DNA of 64,000 bases from Morella rubra (GCA_003952965.2 CM025854.1:14194667-14258666), one strand, 5' to 3'; counted from the first letter of the stretch, positions 1 through 13,891 are shown. Numbers and translations are program-made. The notes: generated by a model not told the origin, from the sequence alone.

Positions 1-3000
1 TGTTTGCACATATTCATATGGAATCCACATTAAATTCTTCTTACCCTGGCAACAAACTGAATAGTCATCTCCTAGAGCATCAAGAAATGGCCGCGTAATT
101 TTCTCAGCTTCTTGCTGTCATCAATGATAGGAATGATGTCACAACCATCAATTATAGGATTGATGTTAAACAGAGAGGGAGAGATATATGGTTCAGAATC
201 TTGACCTTTTCACAATACGGAAGATCATCAATGTACAAAAAGTAATCCTCCACTGGGGATTCTACAACCAAATCACTGTGATATATATGAACATAACATA
301 CTGTTAAACACTGGCATGGTGCATGATTCCAGATTAAGAAGTTCACATGCCCTAAGAAGTAATGATGAAATACTTATCCATGCCATTGCATCATCAATTT
401 TATTGCAGACACTCTACAGAGAAGATGGCCGGAATTAGAAAGAGATAAAGTCCCAAGGAAGCATGACTCTTACAGATTATTCAGCTCAAACATGCCAATA
501 ATATGCCCATAGATCTCCAGGGAAAACACTTGGTAGAATTAAGGCCTTCAAATAATGGTTGTTGGAACAAATGAACATTAGGTCAGGGCTCTATTCCTTG
601 TTATAAAAAAGGGAGTTCGAAAAGAAAACCTGAACTAACAAATCTTACACAATTGATCGGGCGAGCTGAACATTATGAACCATAATTGCATGAAAAAAAA
701 AAAAGAAAGACAACAGACTCAGCATTTGGAAGGATACATGGCTCGCATTCCTTGTCAAAGATTGCTGCCTTGAGAAGTTGCAGGGACTGAAAGGATGCAG
801 ATTGAATTGTTATAGCAGCAGAATAGCATACAATATACGTAATCATTCCAGTATGCATGTTAATCTTTGGGAGACAACTAGAATACAACAGGTTCCCCAA
901 TATTAAAATGGAGACCTAAACAATACATCAGTCTTGTGTTCTCAATAAAGTTTTCTCTTTTGGTCCCCATGACGGGGCTCATCTCCAAAGATTCCATTGT
1001 ATATAAATGATACTAAGCAAGCCACTTGGATTAAGATATATGACAATCAATTTTTGAGGACTATAATCTATGTTAATACGTTCCTATTGATCACTAAAGC
1101 TAATTCCGAAGTTTAACTGACCTAAACAACTCTAGACCCAAAGAAGATACATATTTACCCATCCATCTGATCTAAAAGCCATCTTCCTTAAATAAAGTCG
1201 TATCCAAATGGTCTAAGAGGCTGGACAAATGCACTGGCATCTAGGATAAGACTTGGAAACATAGATGCATCAAGGGGAAGAAAAAAGTTATTGAATGAAG
1301 GCAACAGACATCCTCCCTGGCGTCTTCTAATCTAGTTACAGAGAGTGTCTAGGTGAATGTGCAGCGTAGTTATCCAAAGACCAGGACCACTAGTGGAAGA
1401 GATTGTCTGAGGGTACTTCCCATAGTTGTGATTCTAACATGACATGAAACGCTATACAAGAGGACCAGGCATGGGCAACACAGTGGGCGGTTCTCTGATC
1501 TAGTTCAGGCTGGGTGGTGCAGCAGAGTGTATCTTCCTCTGCTGTTTCCCCCCTCCTCACGCCCCCCCCCCCCTCTCGCTCTCTCTCCACAACTCACTTT
1601 CAATTGTGCTGATAAACTATGAGAAGCAGACTCAGGATATCATGCAGTTTAGGATAAGTTGCAAAAACCATTTTGGTATTTCTCTTAAGTGTTTCATTTG
1701 TCTAGGAGACCAAGGAACACAGACAGTCCTGTATATTCATTTGTCTCAATGTATCCACTTACAAAAGGGATTGGCACCTTAGGTGTAACGTATTTTGTGT
1801 GAGTCAAATAAACAACAGTCACTACAGACCAGTTTTCTCTTGATTTTTTTATCATTTAGAATCATGAGGCAAAGCAGCCAGAAGATTTGCATCGACTTTA
1901 AATAACTTTTGTAGACTCAGAGAAAATAAATAGCCCAACAAAGAATGCATGAATCAACCAATAAATCTGCACAAGGAGAAAAAAAAAATCGGAAAAACAG
2001 AAAATTTATCTCAAGAGGGAGATTACAGCCTGCACCCCCAAAGATCGTCCATGAGGAATAACTCAATAGTACAAAGACAGCTATTTCTAAGTAAAGAGGA
2101 TGTTCAAAAATAATCCAAACCATGCGAAAAGGCATCAAATTTCCAATCTATAAGCAGAACTTTAAGTAAAATGTTCAAATCACTGAATAAAATCCCAGAG
2201 TTAGAATGTTGGTTTCAAGCATAAGGAAGTACCATTAATGGAAGCAGAGTTTGAACAACAGCAAGAAGAGTTGGCTCAAGAAAGGTGAAGACTGAACGAA
2301 AAGGATTTAGAAATTCCCTCTTTCCCAATCTTAAAAACGATCTGATGAAGGTCTTGGAACTGACTATCAATTAGCAAAATGTGGTTCTAAACTAGAACAC
2401 TGATTAGGAGCTTCAAACATAGTGTAGAGAGCAAGCCAATAAACTTCAAAGCAAATAGAAAAGCAGAGAGGAACTTCTTGATGATAGCTGGAAATGGGAA
2501 AGAAAGAGGAAAAAAACCAAAATAATAAATCCAGCTTTTGTTCTTTTTCACTCTACGTTTTGTCTAGATGAGATATTGTGTCTTGAAGCTACTGAATCAC
2601 CTACCAGCAATTGACCATGAATCCAAGTAACATGCACCATGTAGTTGAGGAAGTTTTACCATGAATGCCAGCTCTCTTATCTGCTTCCTGAAAGCAGCTT
2701 CATCAGAAGCATCAACATCATCTGGCAATGCAATGCAGTCCCACCACCTATATATATATCTGAGTGATTTTCGAATATACTTCATAATAAAAGTATTTCC
2801 CTATGCAGTGTTAAAATAAACAGGGAAAAGGTAGGGGGGGGGGGGGGGGAACCCCAGAAAAGTGCTATATCAAAGAAAACGGGAATTAATGTTTAGAATA
2901 ATCTGTCCTCTCTGACAACTCAAACATTGGGTAAATGCTATCAACAAATCAAACATAAAAGTATTTTGAATGACATCCATAGTTTCGGAAAAAGTTTTCC

Positions 3001-4125
3001 AAGACTGAATATTACAAATGTGAGCATATTTGCTGGGGATAGATGGAACAAAAAGTTAGATACAGAGTAAAAAGTGATTGTAAACAGGCGAATTCAAGAA
3101 AGGCTACCTCAATGAAGATCCAAACATACAGCCAATAAAAGCCACTTAAGATCAAGAGTCCTTGACGAAGTGTAAGTTCAGGATATTTTTTAATGGAAGT
3201 CTTCAATCTCTTTATACAATCTGATTCAATTTTTGTAATTTGAAACAAGAGCACGAGTCATTTTTTTTTTTATAAGTAAATTAAACTTTATAAAAGAAGA
3301 AACAAAAATAAACGGAGTCAACAGTACAAGATACTATACTGAAAACACCTAACACAAACAAACTAAAAAGCTAAGAAAATCCGGATAGCCCGAAAAGGAA
3401 GATCCCAACACCGCATTGGCCCAAAGAAAAAGAGACCACAACAAAAGACCCCATAAACTATCCATAGACTGCTCCGAATCTTCAAAGCATCTATTGTTCC
3501 TCTCCCTCCACAAGCTCCACCAAATAAAAAGGGAATCATTAAGGACTTATCCACATCCTGGAACCTCTCAGGCCCACAAAAGAAAAGATAAAAACACGCT
3601 ACTATGGAGGATGAGCTGTGCATCACATGACATCATGTATGTAGCGTATTGATCTGCCAATTACTTAGGCCAACACCATATATTCTCAAAATGAATATGG
3701 TACTTTGACATCTAGAGACATAAGCATATGATTTTTTTCCCAAGGTGGCATGTTTTCACAAGTACCTTCTTTTGTGTCCCATTGATACTGGCTTCCATGC
3801 CTCCAGGAGTAAAGATATACCAGAACAGTCTGAAACATTAGATGTAGCAAACTTCTCTTGTTCCTCGAAGTGAGTCATTTTAAACTTCCTATACCTCAAG
3901 ATGGTGGAAGATATCACCTGAAAACAAAATCTAAGGCATCAGGGTATGATCCTGACGGCTCCCAACAGCCATTATTCCTGGAGTCATGCTTTTTGCTAGT
4001 AGCTGAGTGTTATTTCTAAGAAATAGGAAACTCAAAAGTAATACTAGCAGTAGTTTCCAAACATACCTTTGCAGCAAGGAGGAAAATATCATTTGTCTCT
4101 GGAAAAAAAAAACTCTTTTATTGCG

Positions 4126-4162
<37 letters not shown>

Positions 4163-6532
4163 AAAATAAAAGTTTGAAAATAGGTTTTCAGCTGCTATAT
4201 CTTCTTGTTAAAGCCTTACCATTAGCATGTTGTATAAATTTCAAAAGTGCCTCCGTATGTAATGGTTCTGCCCTCTCCCCAGTGCAAAGTAAGGAATGAG
4301 ATGATTCCCAATCAGCCTCTGCACACGATTTGCTACAAATATTGGCAAGATAATCCCAATTCATTGATTCATTATTGACAGCTAAAGAGAAGAATGAGAA
4401 ATATCACATGTTTCAGGAGACTCAGACAGATAGGAACCCACATTATCATAATGGTTTCATATGTTCAAATCAGTCTTCTTCACAATTATTTTTTTGAACA
4501 AGTAAAACTACAACCAGTTTAGTAGTCTGATTATGAAAAAATATTCCTCCTTGCTCTTTTTGGCATGTTGTATACGTCAATAAATATGCATGTTTGCATG
4601 CCATAGCAGGGAATCTATTAAATGCCAATATTCTTTTTCTGGCCTTTCCTGTTGCTAGAAAAAGTACGTCGCTGTGTCTATCTTGTATGGTTTTGTTTAC
4701 AGAATAATAATACATGAAATGGAGAACACCATATGTGGGGAACATTTATAACTGTAGAAGCAGACGCTGAGCATCAAGGAATCCTTAAAATCTAACGAGC
4801 GTCGCTTAAGAGAAATTTCTTCTCCAATTTGTATAAGGCCTCAAGCATCCATTTCCTACTTATGTTAAGGTATTAAGGCTTCCAAGCACCCATTTGCTGC
4901 TTATAGTTAAGGTAGTTATTGCTAACATACAACCTGCTCTACAGCTGGCGGTAAAAATGAAGCATAAATTTTAAGAAGAAAAGGCTTTTCATGATGCCAA
5001 AACTGTGTTACCTGCAGTAGAAAGCTTCTCCACATCCACCACCACATGTAACAGCTGGAGGCAAGGAGAACTCTTTGGAGTATGGCAACACCACTTCACC
5101 ATTCATTAATGATTCGACAACCTCTCCTGGAAACGGAAATATCTCTTTAGAACTGCTAGAAGCACCTTCTCCAAAGTTTTTTAGTTTTTCCATAAGGGAA
5201 TTGTACTCTTCATCATGTGAATCAGGGTCACAGCAGTCCATATCAGATCCATGATTCTCAGCGGTTCCTAGACCTTGGAAATAAAGTCTTCTTCCAATTT
5301 GAAGTTCAATCGAGCCAATAAAACGAAAACAAAAGCTACACACTAAGCAGTCAATCTGCAATGTGAAACAGAATCGTCCCAACTTTATGAGAAGAAAAAG
5401 AAGAGCTAAATATAAATTAGTAAATGGGAGTAACATATACAAGACCTTATTTGAATAGTGCTGAGCACCCACAAGCATTTGGTCCTTCAAAACAAGCTCA
5501 TCCTCTTTGAAGTCCAACGCAGCATATACACCTTCAGTTTGTCAAATGTGGCAAAAAGTATTACAAAGGATATCAGAATGTCAAAAACAGCCATGATAAC
5601 AACAATGATGGAGATTACGAGCAAGCTTTTCAAAGTTTTCTGATGGCACCGTTTTAGACTCCAGTACTTTCTGGGAGCAAAGCTCAATAAACATTTAAAA
5701 CATTCCTTCCTTTCCAATCACTGTAAGTGAGAGGGTAATTATGTTTCTGTTGGAGTCAGCCAGTGGCCTTATCCTGTGTTCAACGTATAAACAAGCTTTA
5801 CAGGTTCTCTCCTTGATGGGAACAGACTTGAATACATACAAAAATTGCTTAAAGGAAATTTAGCATTCTCATCAAGTTAACGGAGGCCACATTTCTTGGA
5901 AAGAAATGGCAACAGATATAGCTAATGATAGACCAAGTACCCGTCCAATCCAAGTTCGCTTACAAGGTGCGCAAGCAGGTATATCATTGATTCAAACAGC
6001 AGGATTATGAAAGTATATGAAAGCAAACATAATACCCTTTCCAAACTCTCCATTTGGTTTCACTTTGATACCCCGGCATTGCCTAGTTGATATAAGATTC
6101 TCGAAATACTCCTGAATAACATAAAGTTATTAATAAACAATAACAATGACGGCAACAAAAAACAGCAGCAAAGATTCATACATTTAGTAGGGGAAAAAAC
6201 TGTTTAAAATCCTGTAAGTTTAATAATAATTGTTTGGCTCCGTTCAACCGAGTTCTGTATAATTGGAATGAACGCAACTGGAAATATATCACTCAAAATT
6301 TTGAGTTTTACTGTATTCTTCGGGTTTTTTTTAGACCGTTTGCATCTTTCTCCGCAAACAAACATGGTAGCGAGAAAAGAGCAACGATAACGATACAAAT
6401 TAAGCGATAGCCGAGTTGAAGTTACTGAGAGCGAGTGTGAGAGATTGCCTGAACTTGGAGAGGTGGAGGAGGCTTGAGAAGAGCCGAGATTTCATTCGCG
6501 AACTGAGCGTCGATTGGGCAGATGGTCTCCAT
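1..6532 (-). CDS. ATXR2: ATXR2-type SET-domain histone-lysine N-methyltransferase, 3' part beyond the left edge
   Basis: Twelve exons are visible: 6449-6532, 6036-6111, 5446-5531, 5012-5355, 4220-4332, 4067-4098, 3766-3917, 2660-2747, 738-786, 474-528, 206-275 and 45-114. All phases close, giving about 406 residues; as I recall the Arabidopsis protein has 473. Recognisable blocks are CPIDAQFANEISALL at the N-terminus, the Cys clusters CLVCSFCFRFIG and CGGGCGEAFYC (MYND-like, inside the split SET region), RRWWDCIALPDDVD, LLKAAIFDKECE, and SPVEDYFLYIDDLP. The post-insert SET core (NHSCxPN and the catalytic Tyr region) lies left of base 1 and cannot be judged. The family acts in the nucleus; Arabidopsis ATXR2 (SDG36) is linked to H3K36 methylation at LBD genes during callus formation. 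I chose ATG 6532 because it aligns with the Arabidopsis start. An in-frame ATG at 6607 would add 25 residues. Exon 6 is only 32 bp. Intron 1 has a GC donor. Confidence 0.95.
3261..3650 (-). mobile_element. 5'-truncated LINE (L1-type) tail in an ATXR2 intron
   Basis: A T-run at 3261-3271 on the plus strand is the poly(A) tail of a minus-strand element. Reading upstream on the minus strand, overlapping frames give the decayed C-terminal zf-RVT region typical of plant L1 elements (a WRERNNRCFEDSEQS-like block), then a short 3' UTR ending in YKKKK. It lies in the intron between exons 7 and 8, in the same orientation as the gene. The 5' edge is approximate and no clear target duplication was found. 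Confidence 0.6.
4131..4160. repeat. (GA)n microsatellite
   Basis: About 15 GA units in the ATXR2 intron just upstream of the 32-bp exon 6. Smaller GA or CT runs occur at about 11404-11424, 18826-18841 and 42382-42403. Poly(G) runs at about 2834-2850 and 33451-33463 are similar simple repeats. Confidence 0.9.
6112..6448 (-). other. GC-AG intron 1 of ATXR2
   Basis: Exon 1 ends CAG at 6449, followed by GCAATC. Exon 2 starts GAGTATTTC at 6111 after an AG. This joins LQVQ to EYFENL in frame, as in the Arabidopsis protein (VQ-EYFSSL). The nearest downstream GT donor (CTCA/GTAAC) would shift the frame in exon 2. Confidence 0.8.
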
Positions 6533-6607
6533 CTGAAAACGCGCTAAGACTGTTTGCCTCAGAACTTCGCGGCTTCGCGCAGAGAAAAAGCGCGTGGAGT
6601 TCTCCAC

Positions 6608-8202
6608 TCCTAGCGCTACGGCGCCTTAATAGTATGGTGTACACTGAGCTTGGAGGAACCTCCTGTGGTCCGCTAGCTAACGTTTTTCTGTTATTTTCTT
6701 TTCTTTTATTCTAAATATAAATCTTCTGAAATTCTTAAGATTAATAGAAAAAAAATATTCCACATAATCTGCATAATTTTACAGATTTTTCGGTTTTTTA
6801 TTTATCAAAATAAAGATTTGAATTAATGTGCTCAGTTTTACAGATTTTTAGGTTTCTCTTTTATCATTTAATTCCTGCAGTGTCAAATACTTTGAGAATT
6901 TTTATCAAAGGGAAAATTATAGTAAACTTCATATTTATGTGAAAAAATTTAATTGGACCGAGTAACTTTTAATTTTTCTAATTTCGCTCTATAAGTTTTA
7001 AAAAAATCAATCTTCGCCCTATGTTTCATAACCACAAATAAAATAACCAAAATGACTCTCTAAGATAAATTACTAAAATCATAAGAAAAGAAAAAGAATG
7101 TACAAATAAAAGTAATATTTTCTAAATAAAATTATAAAAAAATATTTTTTTTTTATTTTATTCATTTATTTAACTTTTTTAATTAATTTTTTGAAGCAAT
7201 ATTTCAGTCAATCCACCTCACTTTCGTCTTATTTAAGCCTCAAATCGAATGGATGGCAAAGATTGATTATTTATAAAATGTTATATGACATAATCAAACA
7301 AATTAAAAATTAGATCTAATTTAATTTTTACTCATAAATATAGGTGTACCATGATGTGTCCCTTTTATCAAATGTCATAAAAATTGTTTGACTATTGTGA
7401 TTCTTGTAATTTATGGGAGAATTACGTATAATGTATCTAAATTACTAAATTGGTGCGATGTTGATATATTAAATTTTTAAACTATTAAATACTTATAACA
7501 TGTCTTTTTTATATTAAAATATGATACTTAAATTATATTTTATTGACTTAATTTTTATTAATCTGTTGTGTAATGGGTTGATTGTATGTACCACACTACA
7601 AGAATGGTAGCCAAGTTAGTTTGGTGGTCTAAAAAGAGACCCACGAACGGATGTGGAGGATTGGAGATTTGTAGATCGAACTTCCTGTCTTTAAACCCAA
7701 TTACACTCTTATGAGACTACGGTACAGACAACAGTTTCTCTTATGAGGTAATAGCCATGACTGAATTCGGACATTCTTTAGAGGGAGGTTACCATAGTTA
7801 GGGAAGTAGGCTTCGCTGGAAAATGCACTTCCGAGAAACCTACCAAAAACCAGCCAGACCGCCTCCTCTACTTGCGTCACATTGACAAGAAGACAGTAGA
7901 ATATTTGCAAAAGCAAAAATTGCAGGACACCAATGATTATTGTAATAGAATACAAACGTTAACCCTTTGATGAAAGTTCCCACGGCCAAGTTAAGCAAAG
8001 GACCAAATCCGTTACACCAATTTCAAACAAAGAAGACTTCTTTCCCCACATGGGAGGAATACAGTGTTTCATCTGAACAACGACCGTGTATGAGAATACC
8101 TGAAGAACATCTAGCTGTATTGAGCAGAAACTTGAGCTCTGAATAAAATCAGAAAGGGGAGAAAAGCAAACCTAACCAAAGTTTTTTGTACTTGTTTGAG
8201 AG
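6608..8202. other. ATXR2 promoter and PEX22 3' flank
   Basis: Intergenic DNA between two genes on the same strand. 6608-6720 is GC-moderate and probably holds the ATXR2 5' UTR and core promoter. 6720-7590 is very AT-rich, with degenerate non-coding sequence. 7600-7725 contains a SINE-like tract, listed separately. 7730-8200 is probably PEX22 3' UTR and flank. No coding exon is supported. Confidence 0.6.
7600..7725 (+). repeat. Degenerate tRNA-derived SINE-like fragment
   Basis: The tract has a box-A-like TAGCCAAGTTAG and a box-B-like GATCGAACTTCC, followed by CCAATTACACTC. A second tract with the same order (GATTGAACTTC then CTAGTTACAC) lies at 16550-16650. The shared order suggests two old copies of one short family. 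Support is weak. Confidence 0.35.
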
Positions 8203-11200
8203 TCAAACACATCCAAAGAACTGTTCCAGGGCTGGGGCACTGAACACATTCGGAGCTGTCCGTTCGGATCTGACGGGGGATATGTGAAGTTGATATTTGA
8301 TGAATCTCTGTAACAAATAAGAATAAAATTCAGAAGAAATGCACAAGGATGGGCAAGTCTGTTGATATCAAAAACATTACGAACATAATTACAGATTAAC
8401 ATATGTAGACTAAGGATGAGTGGTGGTAATATACAGCCAACTGAAAAACGATTTCAGGATTTGTGTCAATATGCCAATCTGGTTCCAATTGCCGTACGAA
8501 AGACGACCGCCCATTCTCCGTACTACAGAAAAGAACCTGCATATGCATTTCACAAGAATTGGGATACAAGAAATAGTATTAAAAAAAATACAAGTAGACT
8601 AGCATGGTGAATACAAATCAGAAAGCAACCCACAAAAAAAAAAACAAAAAAGAACACTAATCAGAAAGCCAAATTAATCAGAGTTCCTATTGTTTACCAA
8701 GAAAACAAATCCAGAGTTTACTAGCAGGCTACAGATATCAAAGTTTGTGCTCACAACCAGAATGAGGACGAATATTATTAACAAGACGAATGGTAAGATC
8801 ATGTAGCAGAGTCTATCTTTCTTGACTAGATTGTGTTCAAGCATTTCTTTCCTAAAATGACCTCGCATAATTAACTATTTTTTTCCTGCTTTTTCATTCT
8901 TGGGGCCCATAATTATGTCATGGTTTTTTTTTGTATAGTTATTGCTCATGAGCATGCCTCGCTTTTTCCATCCAATTATTATCAGTCCTGCTCAGGTCCA
9001 GCTACAAGGTTCTTGTCACTGAACCTAATTTTCAGCTCTTATATTAATATAGTATTCTTAGACTACCTGGAAGAAGGAAACCTCAAGATCCAAGGATATC
9101 AACCACGCAGTAGTTTCTAGAAGTCAAAGCTTCATACTTTCCTGGATTCCCATTTTAGCTGATGTCATACAAACCAAAATAAAATAGAGTCAAACATGAG
9201 CAGAAGTGACATTTCATCTTCATAAGGGTGTCCCACTTCTTTACAGATGGCTGGCGGCCTCTTTTGTAATCATGGCAGACAGATTGAGTGTATGCATAGA
9301 TCCATAGATTAATGAATGTAGTCAGAAAACGCCAACACACGCTGAGAAAATAAGCGTCCAGCTAGTCCCCGAGGCATAAGAAAATATAAAACACTGCAAA
9401 CACATTTATTTACCTTGTCTTTGACCAAACCACCAGATGTGAACACTCCAGCATCTTCTAAAGCCAGAAGAACCTTTCTCTGAAAAATGAATTTTACATT
9501 AAGCCACTATGAATTGGCAAGATAGGATTACCAAACCCCAACTATGCTGATACTTTGTAAAGAATACAGTAAGATAACATTGCAAAAACAAAATCCTAGT
9601 ACAATAATTATATCACAAGAACATGAACTTTAAGCACCTGGGAAGCAAGCCGTTATTATTGTAACCTGAACCACTATCAAATAGGACATTTTCTTCTGGA
9701 TTCACAGAATTATGAAGCTATTAATTCTCATGCCATGATACAAGTGCTGAAAAAATGACACGCAAAATGATGAACATGTAAATCATGCAGAAAAGCACAC
9801 GAGCATGAGCCCAGTGAATATGAAGAGTCAAACACTTGAAACTCGCTCACTGGCATGTAGAAGCACATCAGATGACACCACTTATTCTAGGCAAAAACAC
9901 AATACTGATTAACTGTCACAAAATAAAAAAAAAGTATCCAAGGTCTGCACGCACTTCGCTTTCATCATCCAAAACTCTTTCCATGAGGTAAAGATCACAA
10001 AATTTCGTGATTTCCAAAAGTACTTCCAGCACAGAGGACCTCACAGTCACTTTTTTCTGTCATGAGCAGAGTACACAACGTCAATCCCTTTCCAGAACAG
10101 TTTTAAAAGAATGGAGTTGATTAAACAGAGAGTTACACCACCTGAATCTCTTCTGGACTACTTTCCTCGAGTATCACTCCAACCAAACGACAGGTTACCT
10201 GCAAACATAGCAAGCCACGAAAGTGAATAAGAACAAAAAAACCACCAAAATTGCCTCCTATGGAACAAATTCTTTCAGAAAGTATTGTACAATAGCAAAT
10301 TACACCGATCGTATAGAACAAATTCTTTCAGAAAGTATTGCACACAAGCAAATTACAGTTGGAAGTAGTTTTCATCACAAGCAGCAGAGAGCTGAAAATC
10401 ATGGGAATCAGGGAGTGGAACAAGAGGCTCCCAATCAGTGAGAAAACAGAAAAAGCTGAAACTGTGGGTGTTGAAGTCTAGAGAAAATGATGGCAATATG
10501 ACAGCAGATAAAGCAAACAAAGTCACATTTCACATGGATCCTTTATCTGAATATAGAAAGAAATGGGTGTGTCAACAGATTCAAGACTAGGGCACCCATC
10601 AATTCCTTTGAGTTTCATTCTTGCGAACTTTAGTCACCAACCTCAGGCAATTTATCATGATGAGACTTGAATCCCACATTACAATTCATGCATGCCTCAA
10701 ACTATAGGAACCATCTAAATTAGCTGAAGACCAACTGCAACAGCCGAAAAAGGGGGAGAGTTGTTCGAATAGGAACATGCTGACTCTATGAGATCATATT
10801 TGGGTATGTTACATGGATCCAGCTGAACTGGTTGACGAGTTTGGGTTGCCCAACTCTAGTGGGTCTGGATTGACCTGATTTTGTAATTCTGAACTGCCTA
10901 TTAACCAACACTCAGCTGTGAATAGCTTAAACTGGGATAGCGCCATTCTATAGCCAACAGCAGGCATCTCATGGATTACTCAAACCGAGACAATACAAGA
11001 CAGGGATACTGATAGTAAAATAGCAGCCGAATCTCCCATTACAAAGCAGCCCGAGGGCTTCTGCAACCTGCATACAGCTGCAAAAAGCACAATAGCAGAC
11101 ACAGAATGTTTGTTTGATAAGCAGCAGACACAGCATGTTGAATGACTAATATGCTGCAATAGTCAAGACAACACCAATACTACACCATAAAGGCAACTTC

Positions 11201-13891
11201 GATGGTGACCCAAAACATGACATAAAGAATTCATCACCATGAAGGCAAGAAACCAATCACCACCAATCAATGATGGCACCCACCTTTGCAGGATTTTACG
11301 CCATTGACACACCCATGAGCCATGGTGACTGAAGATGCTGAGATCAGCACAAGACATATGCACCCACTAGGAAGAGACGGAAAAGAAGAAAAGAAAACTG
11401 AAGAAGAGAGAGAGAGAGAGAGAAGAGAAACAACATATATATGCAAAAAAATGGAAGAATCCTAGGATCTGGCTTTAATACCATGTTAAGACAAGAATTT
11501 GGAAATGACAGAGCAAGTTCTTTTCACTATCATTATGCCATTAGATATGGCAGAAACAATTGATTTAATTATTATACCCCCATAGAGTACGCATCTGTAT
11601 AATAATATCAGACTATAGACAGTCTGCCACATCCTTACAATGCCATCACACAGTGATCTTGACAAATAAAAGCAAAGGAGCAATTTACTATAAATTTCCC
11701 TTCAATTGTGGCTGTTTGAGAATTATTACTACTACAATATATCCTTGCTGAAGATAACAAGAATGCGAACGAAGAAAAACAATACAATCTTCCTTAACTT
11801 ATGAGAGGATGATCAGGAATCTGCTAATTACCTTTCTTCCTTCGCTCAATTTCTGCCTCACAATTTGCCCCAAAGTTGGCTGGGAAGGTCAAAAAGAGCA
11901 ACTTAAGAGGAAACCAAGTCAATGTAAAGCGTATATGGTCCAGATGTACTGCAAATAACTCAGACCAACCTTTACTGACTGAAAGAACTCATCAACTACA
12001 TTTTGTGCTCTTGAATCCTCCAGGGAAGAAGACACTCTAGGAGGCACCAAACTCACATTTGAATGAGTGTTGACACCAGAACTACCAGGAGTACCGGCTT
12101 GCCGTTTGGGTTCCCTTCTCTGAGGTTGACTAGGTGACCTCAAAAGCCTCCAAGTGAAGACTATTGCAACAGCAAGCCCCGCAATGGCCCCAACGGATCG
12201 CAAATCCTGCTAGCAATTTCAAAGTTGTGAGAACCCAGCTCATCCTTGATAGAAAATTATGTGCATGATATACTCAATCACAAATAAAAACTGGTGAAAA
12301 TATTGTAAAGTTTGTTAGAAGGAAGGCCTATAGAAGCTGATTCTTCAGAGGTGGCTAGGACACCACATGCTGAGCAGTGATATACACTCCACAAGTCCTC
12401 TTGAAAATTATAAAGAATTTCTGAAAGCAAAAGGGCAATATAAAGTTGAAACTAGATACAGCATCTGGTAGGACACAGCTAGAAGTACGATTGAAGGGTT
12501 TGGCATTTTTCAGTTGTGCAAATATGGAATTATGTCCTAAAGCTGAGAAACCAAGGACTATATTAGAAAGTAGAAGTCAAGATAGCAAGAAACCTAATAC
12601 TGTATGGAAAAGACATCTCAGTTCAGGAACCTATGCAGCACAACATGGAGCATTTTGAACAAAAACAAGACATCATGACATAACAACCTCAGATGTACCA
12701 CAATCCAAAAATCATTCTTTTTCTCCTTTCTAATCATGGTTGTAGCTGCACATTAGTGGAAGTTAACCTTCTTTCTATAGTCAATGTTGTCTCTTTATAG
12801 AATCATTCCTTGTAGTTTCACAAATGACAACGCATCACCTGTGACAAAATAATGTATGAAAAGCACTTGTATTTTCACTAAAGAAACAGCACCTTGCCCT
12901 CAGCAAAATAATGCACAACAATTTGAATCAGTCCACCACCCACAATGGGCTTTAGGGACTAGCTTCTATATTTTAACACAATGATTCGTGCAATAGCAAA
13001 CCTACTAGCAACAGGCATTGCATAGTTCCATTATCAATGAAATAATTCTGACCAGCCCAACCCTGAAAAATACCAGGTACACTAGTATGTGAAAACACCG
13101 TGACCCATGAGGCTACAAAGTTAACAATGTCGAGACAGTATCGTCTGAACCAATTTGAATAACTTGGTCAAATGTTACAATCGTAAACATATTCCTGCAG
13201 CCTCACCAGTCACAAAATTTTTTGCCTTTTCATGTCAATAATGTCACCATGCTATGAAGGGGGGCCAAGACGTTAGACTTATATTGATATCATAATGAAA
13301 CACGTTATGCCGCCCTTATGTTGGGAAAAAGGAAAAGGTTATTATTGTTTCGAATTCCAACCTCAAGCAATGTACAATAGGCTTCACTAAATCGCATTAA
13401 AGTGGAATAGCCAATGCCTAAAGCTTCAAGTTTTCGCTAAAATCATACAAAACTTAATTAAACCTGTCAAAAGAGCGGTTAACGGGTTAAGTGTCTTTGT
13501 TCTAGCACATCGACGACCGCAGATATCCTAATTCTCCTCATCAGAAATAGATAGAAATTACTAATCACCGTCGGTTCAAACACCAATATTTGTTCAAGAG
13601 TGCAAACCCCGGACTAACATCCAAACAAGTAGCGAACTCGGCATAAATCTAAAAATACCATTAGATTGTGACAAAAAGTTGACAAGAATGACGGAGCGTC
13701 AGCACAAAATGAGTAACAGATCCGTCAAGAATTACGAATTAATTTCGGTAAGTGAGACTGGGAGAAAAAGAAGTAGAAGTACTCACCAGGTTCTGAAGGG
13801 AGATCGGGAGGAGATTGGAAATCTTGACGGTGAGATAAGCCCCGAATCGCTTGATTAGCTGGACCAGCTCTTGTTTCGAGGACTCTGCCAT
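8203..13891 (-). CDS. PEX22: Peroxin 22, peroxisomal membrane anchor for PEX4
   Basis: Eight exons: 13787-13891, 11970-12206, 11832-11879, 10142-10198, 9955-10056, 9414-9479, 8435-8536 and 8203-8307. All phases close, giving 273 residues (the Arabidopsis protein is of similar length). The N-terminal MAESSKQELVQLIKRFGAYL is followed by one membrane span (SVGAIAGLAVAIVFTW, about residues 38-53), a variable Pro/Ser linker, and the conserved PEX4-binding domain with VKPTLGQIVRQKLSEGRK, VTCRLVGVILEESSPEEIQ, LDDESE, GGLVKDK, ENGRSSFVRQLEPDWHIDTNPEIV and a C-terminal LEQFF. In plants PEX22 tethers the ubiquitin-conjugating enzyme PEX4, which recycles the import receptor PEX5. It stands between ATXR2 and the U-type cyclin, all on the minus strand. 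Every exon-exon junction falls between codons. Confidence 0.95.
10263..10357. repeat. Two-copy tandem duplication, period about 53 bp
   Basis: GAACAAATTCTTTCAGAAAG starts at 10263 and again at 10316, and GCAAATTACA follows in both copies. It lies in the PEX22 intron just upstream of exon 4 and is non-coding. Confidence 0.85.
11160..11690 (-). mobile_element. Possible LTR-retrotransposon remnant (LTR plus primer-binding site)
   Basis: On the minus strand, around 11475-11490, CTTAACATGGTATTAAAGCC resembles the copia primer-binding site that follows an LTR (TGGTATCAGAGC). The adjacent 11490-11690 would then be LTR and 11160-11475 leader. It lies in a PEX22 intron. Treat it as a broken, old, uncertain fossil; no coding part is recognisable. 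Confidence 0.35.
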
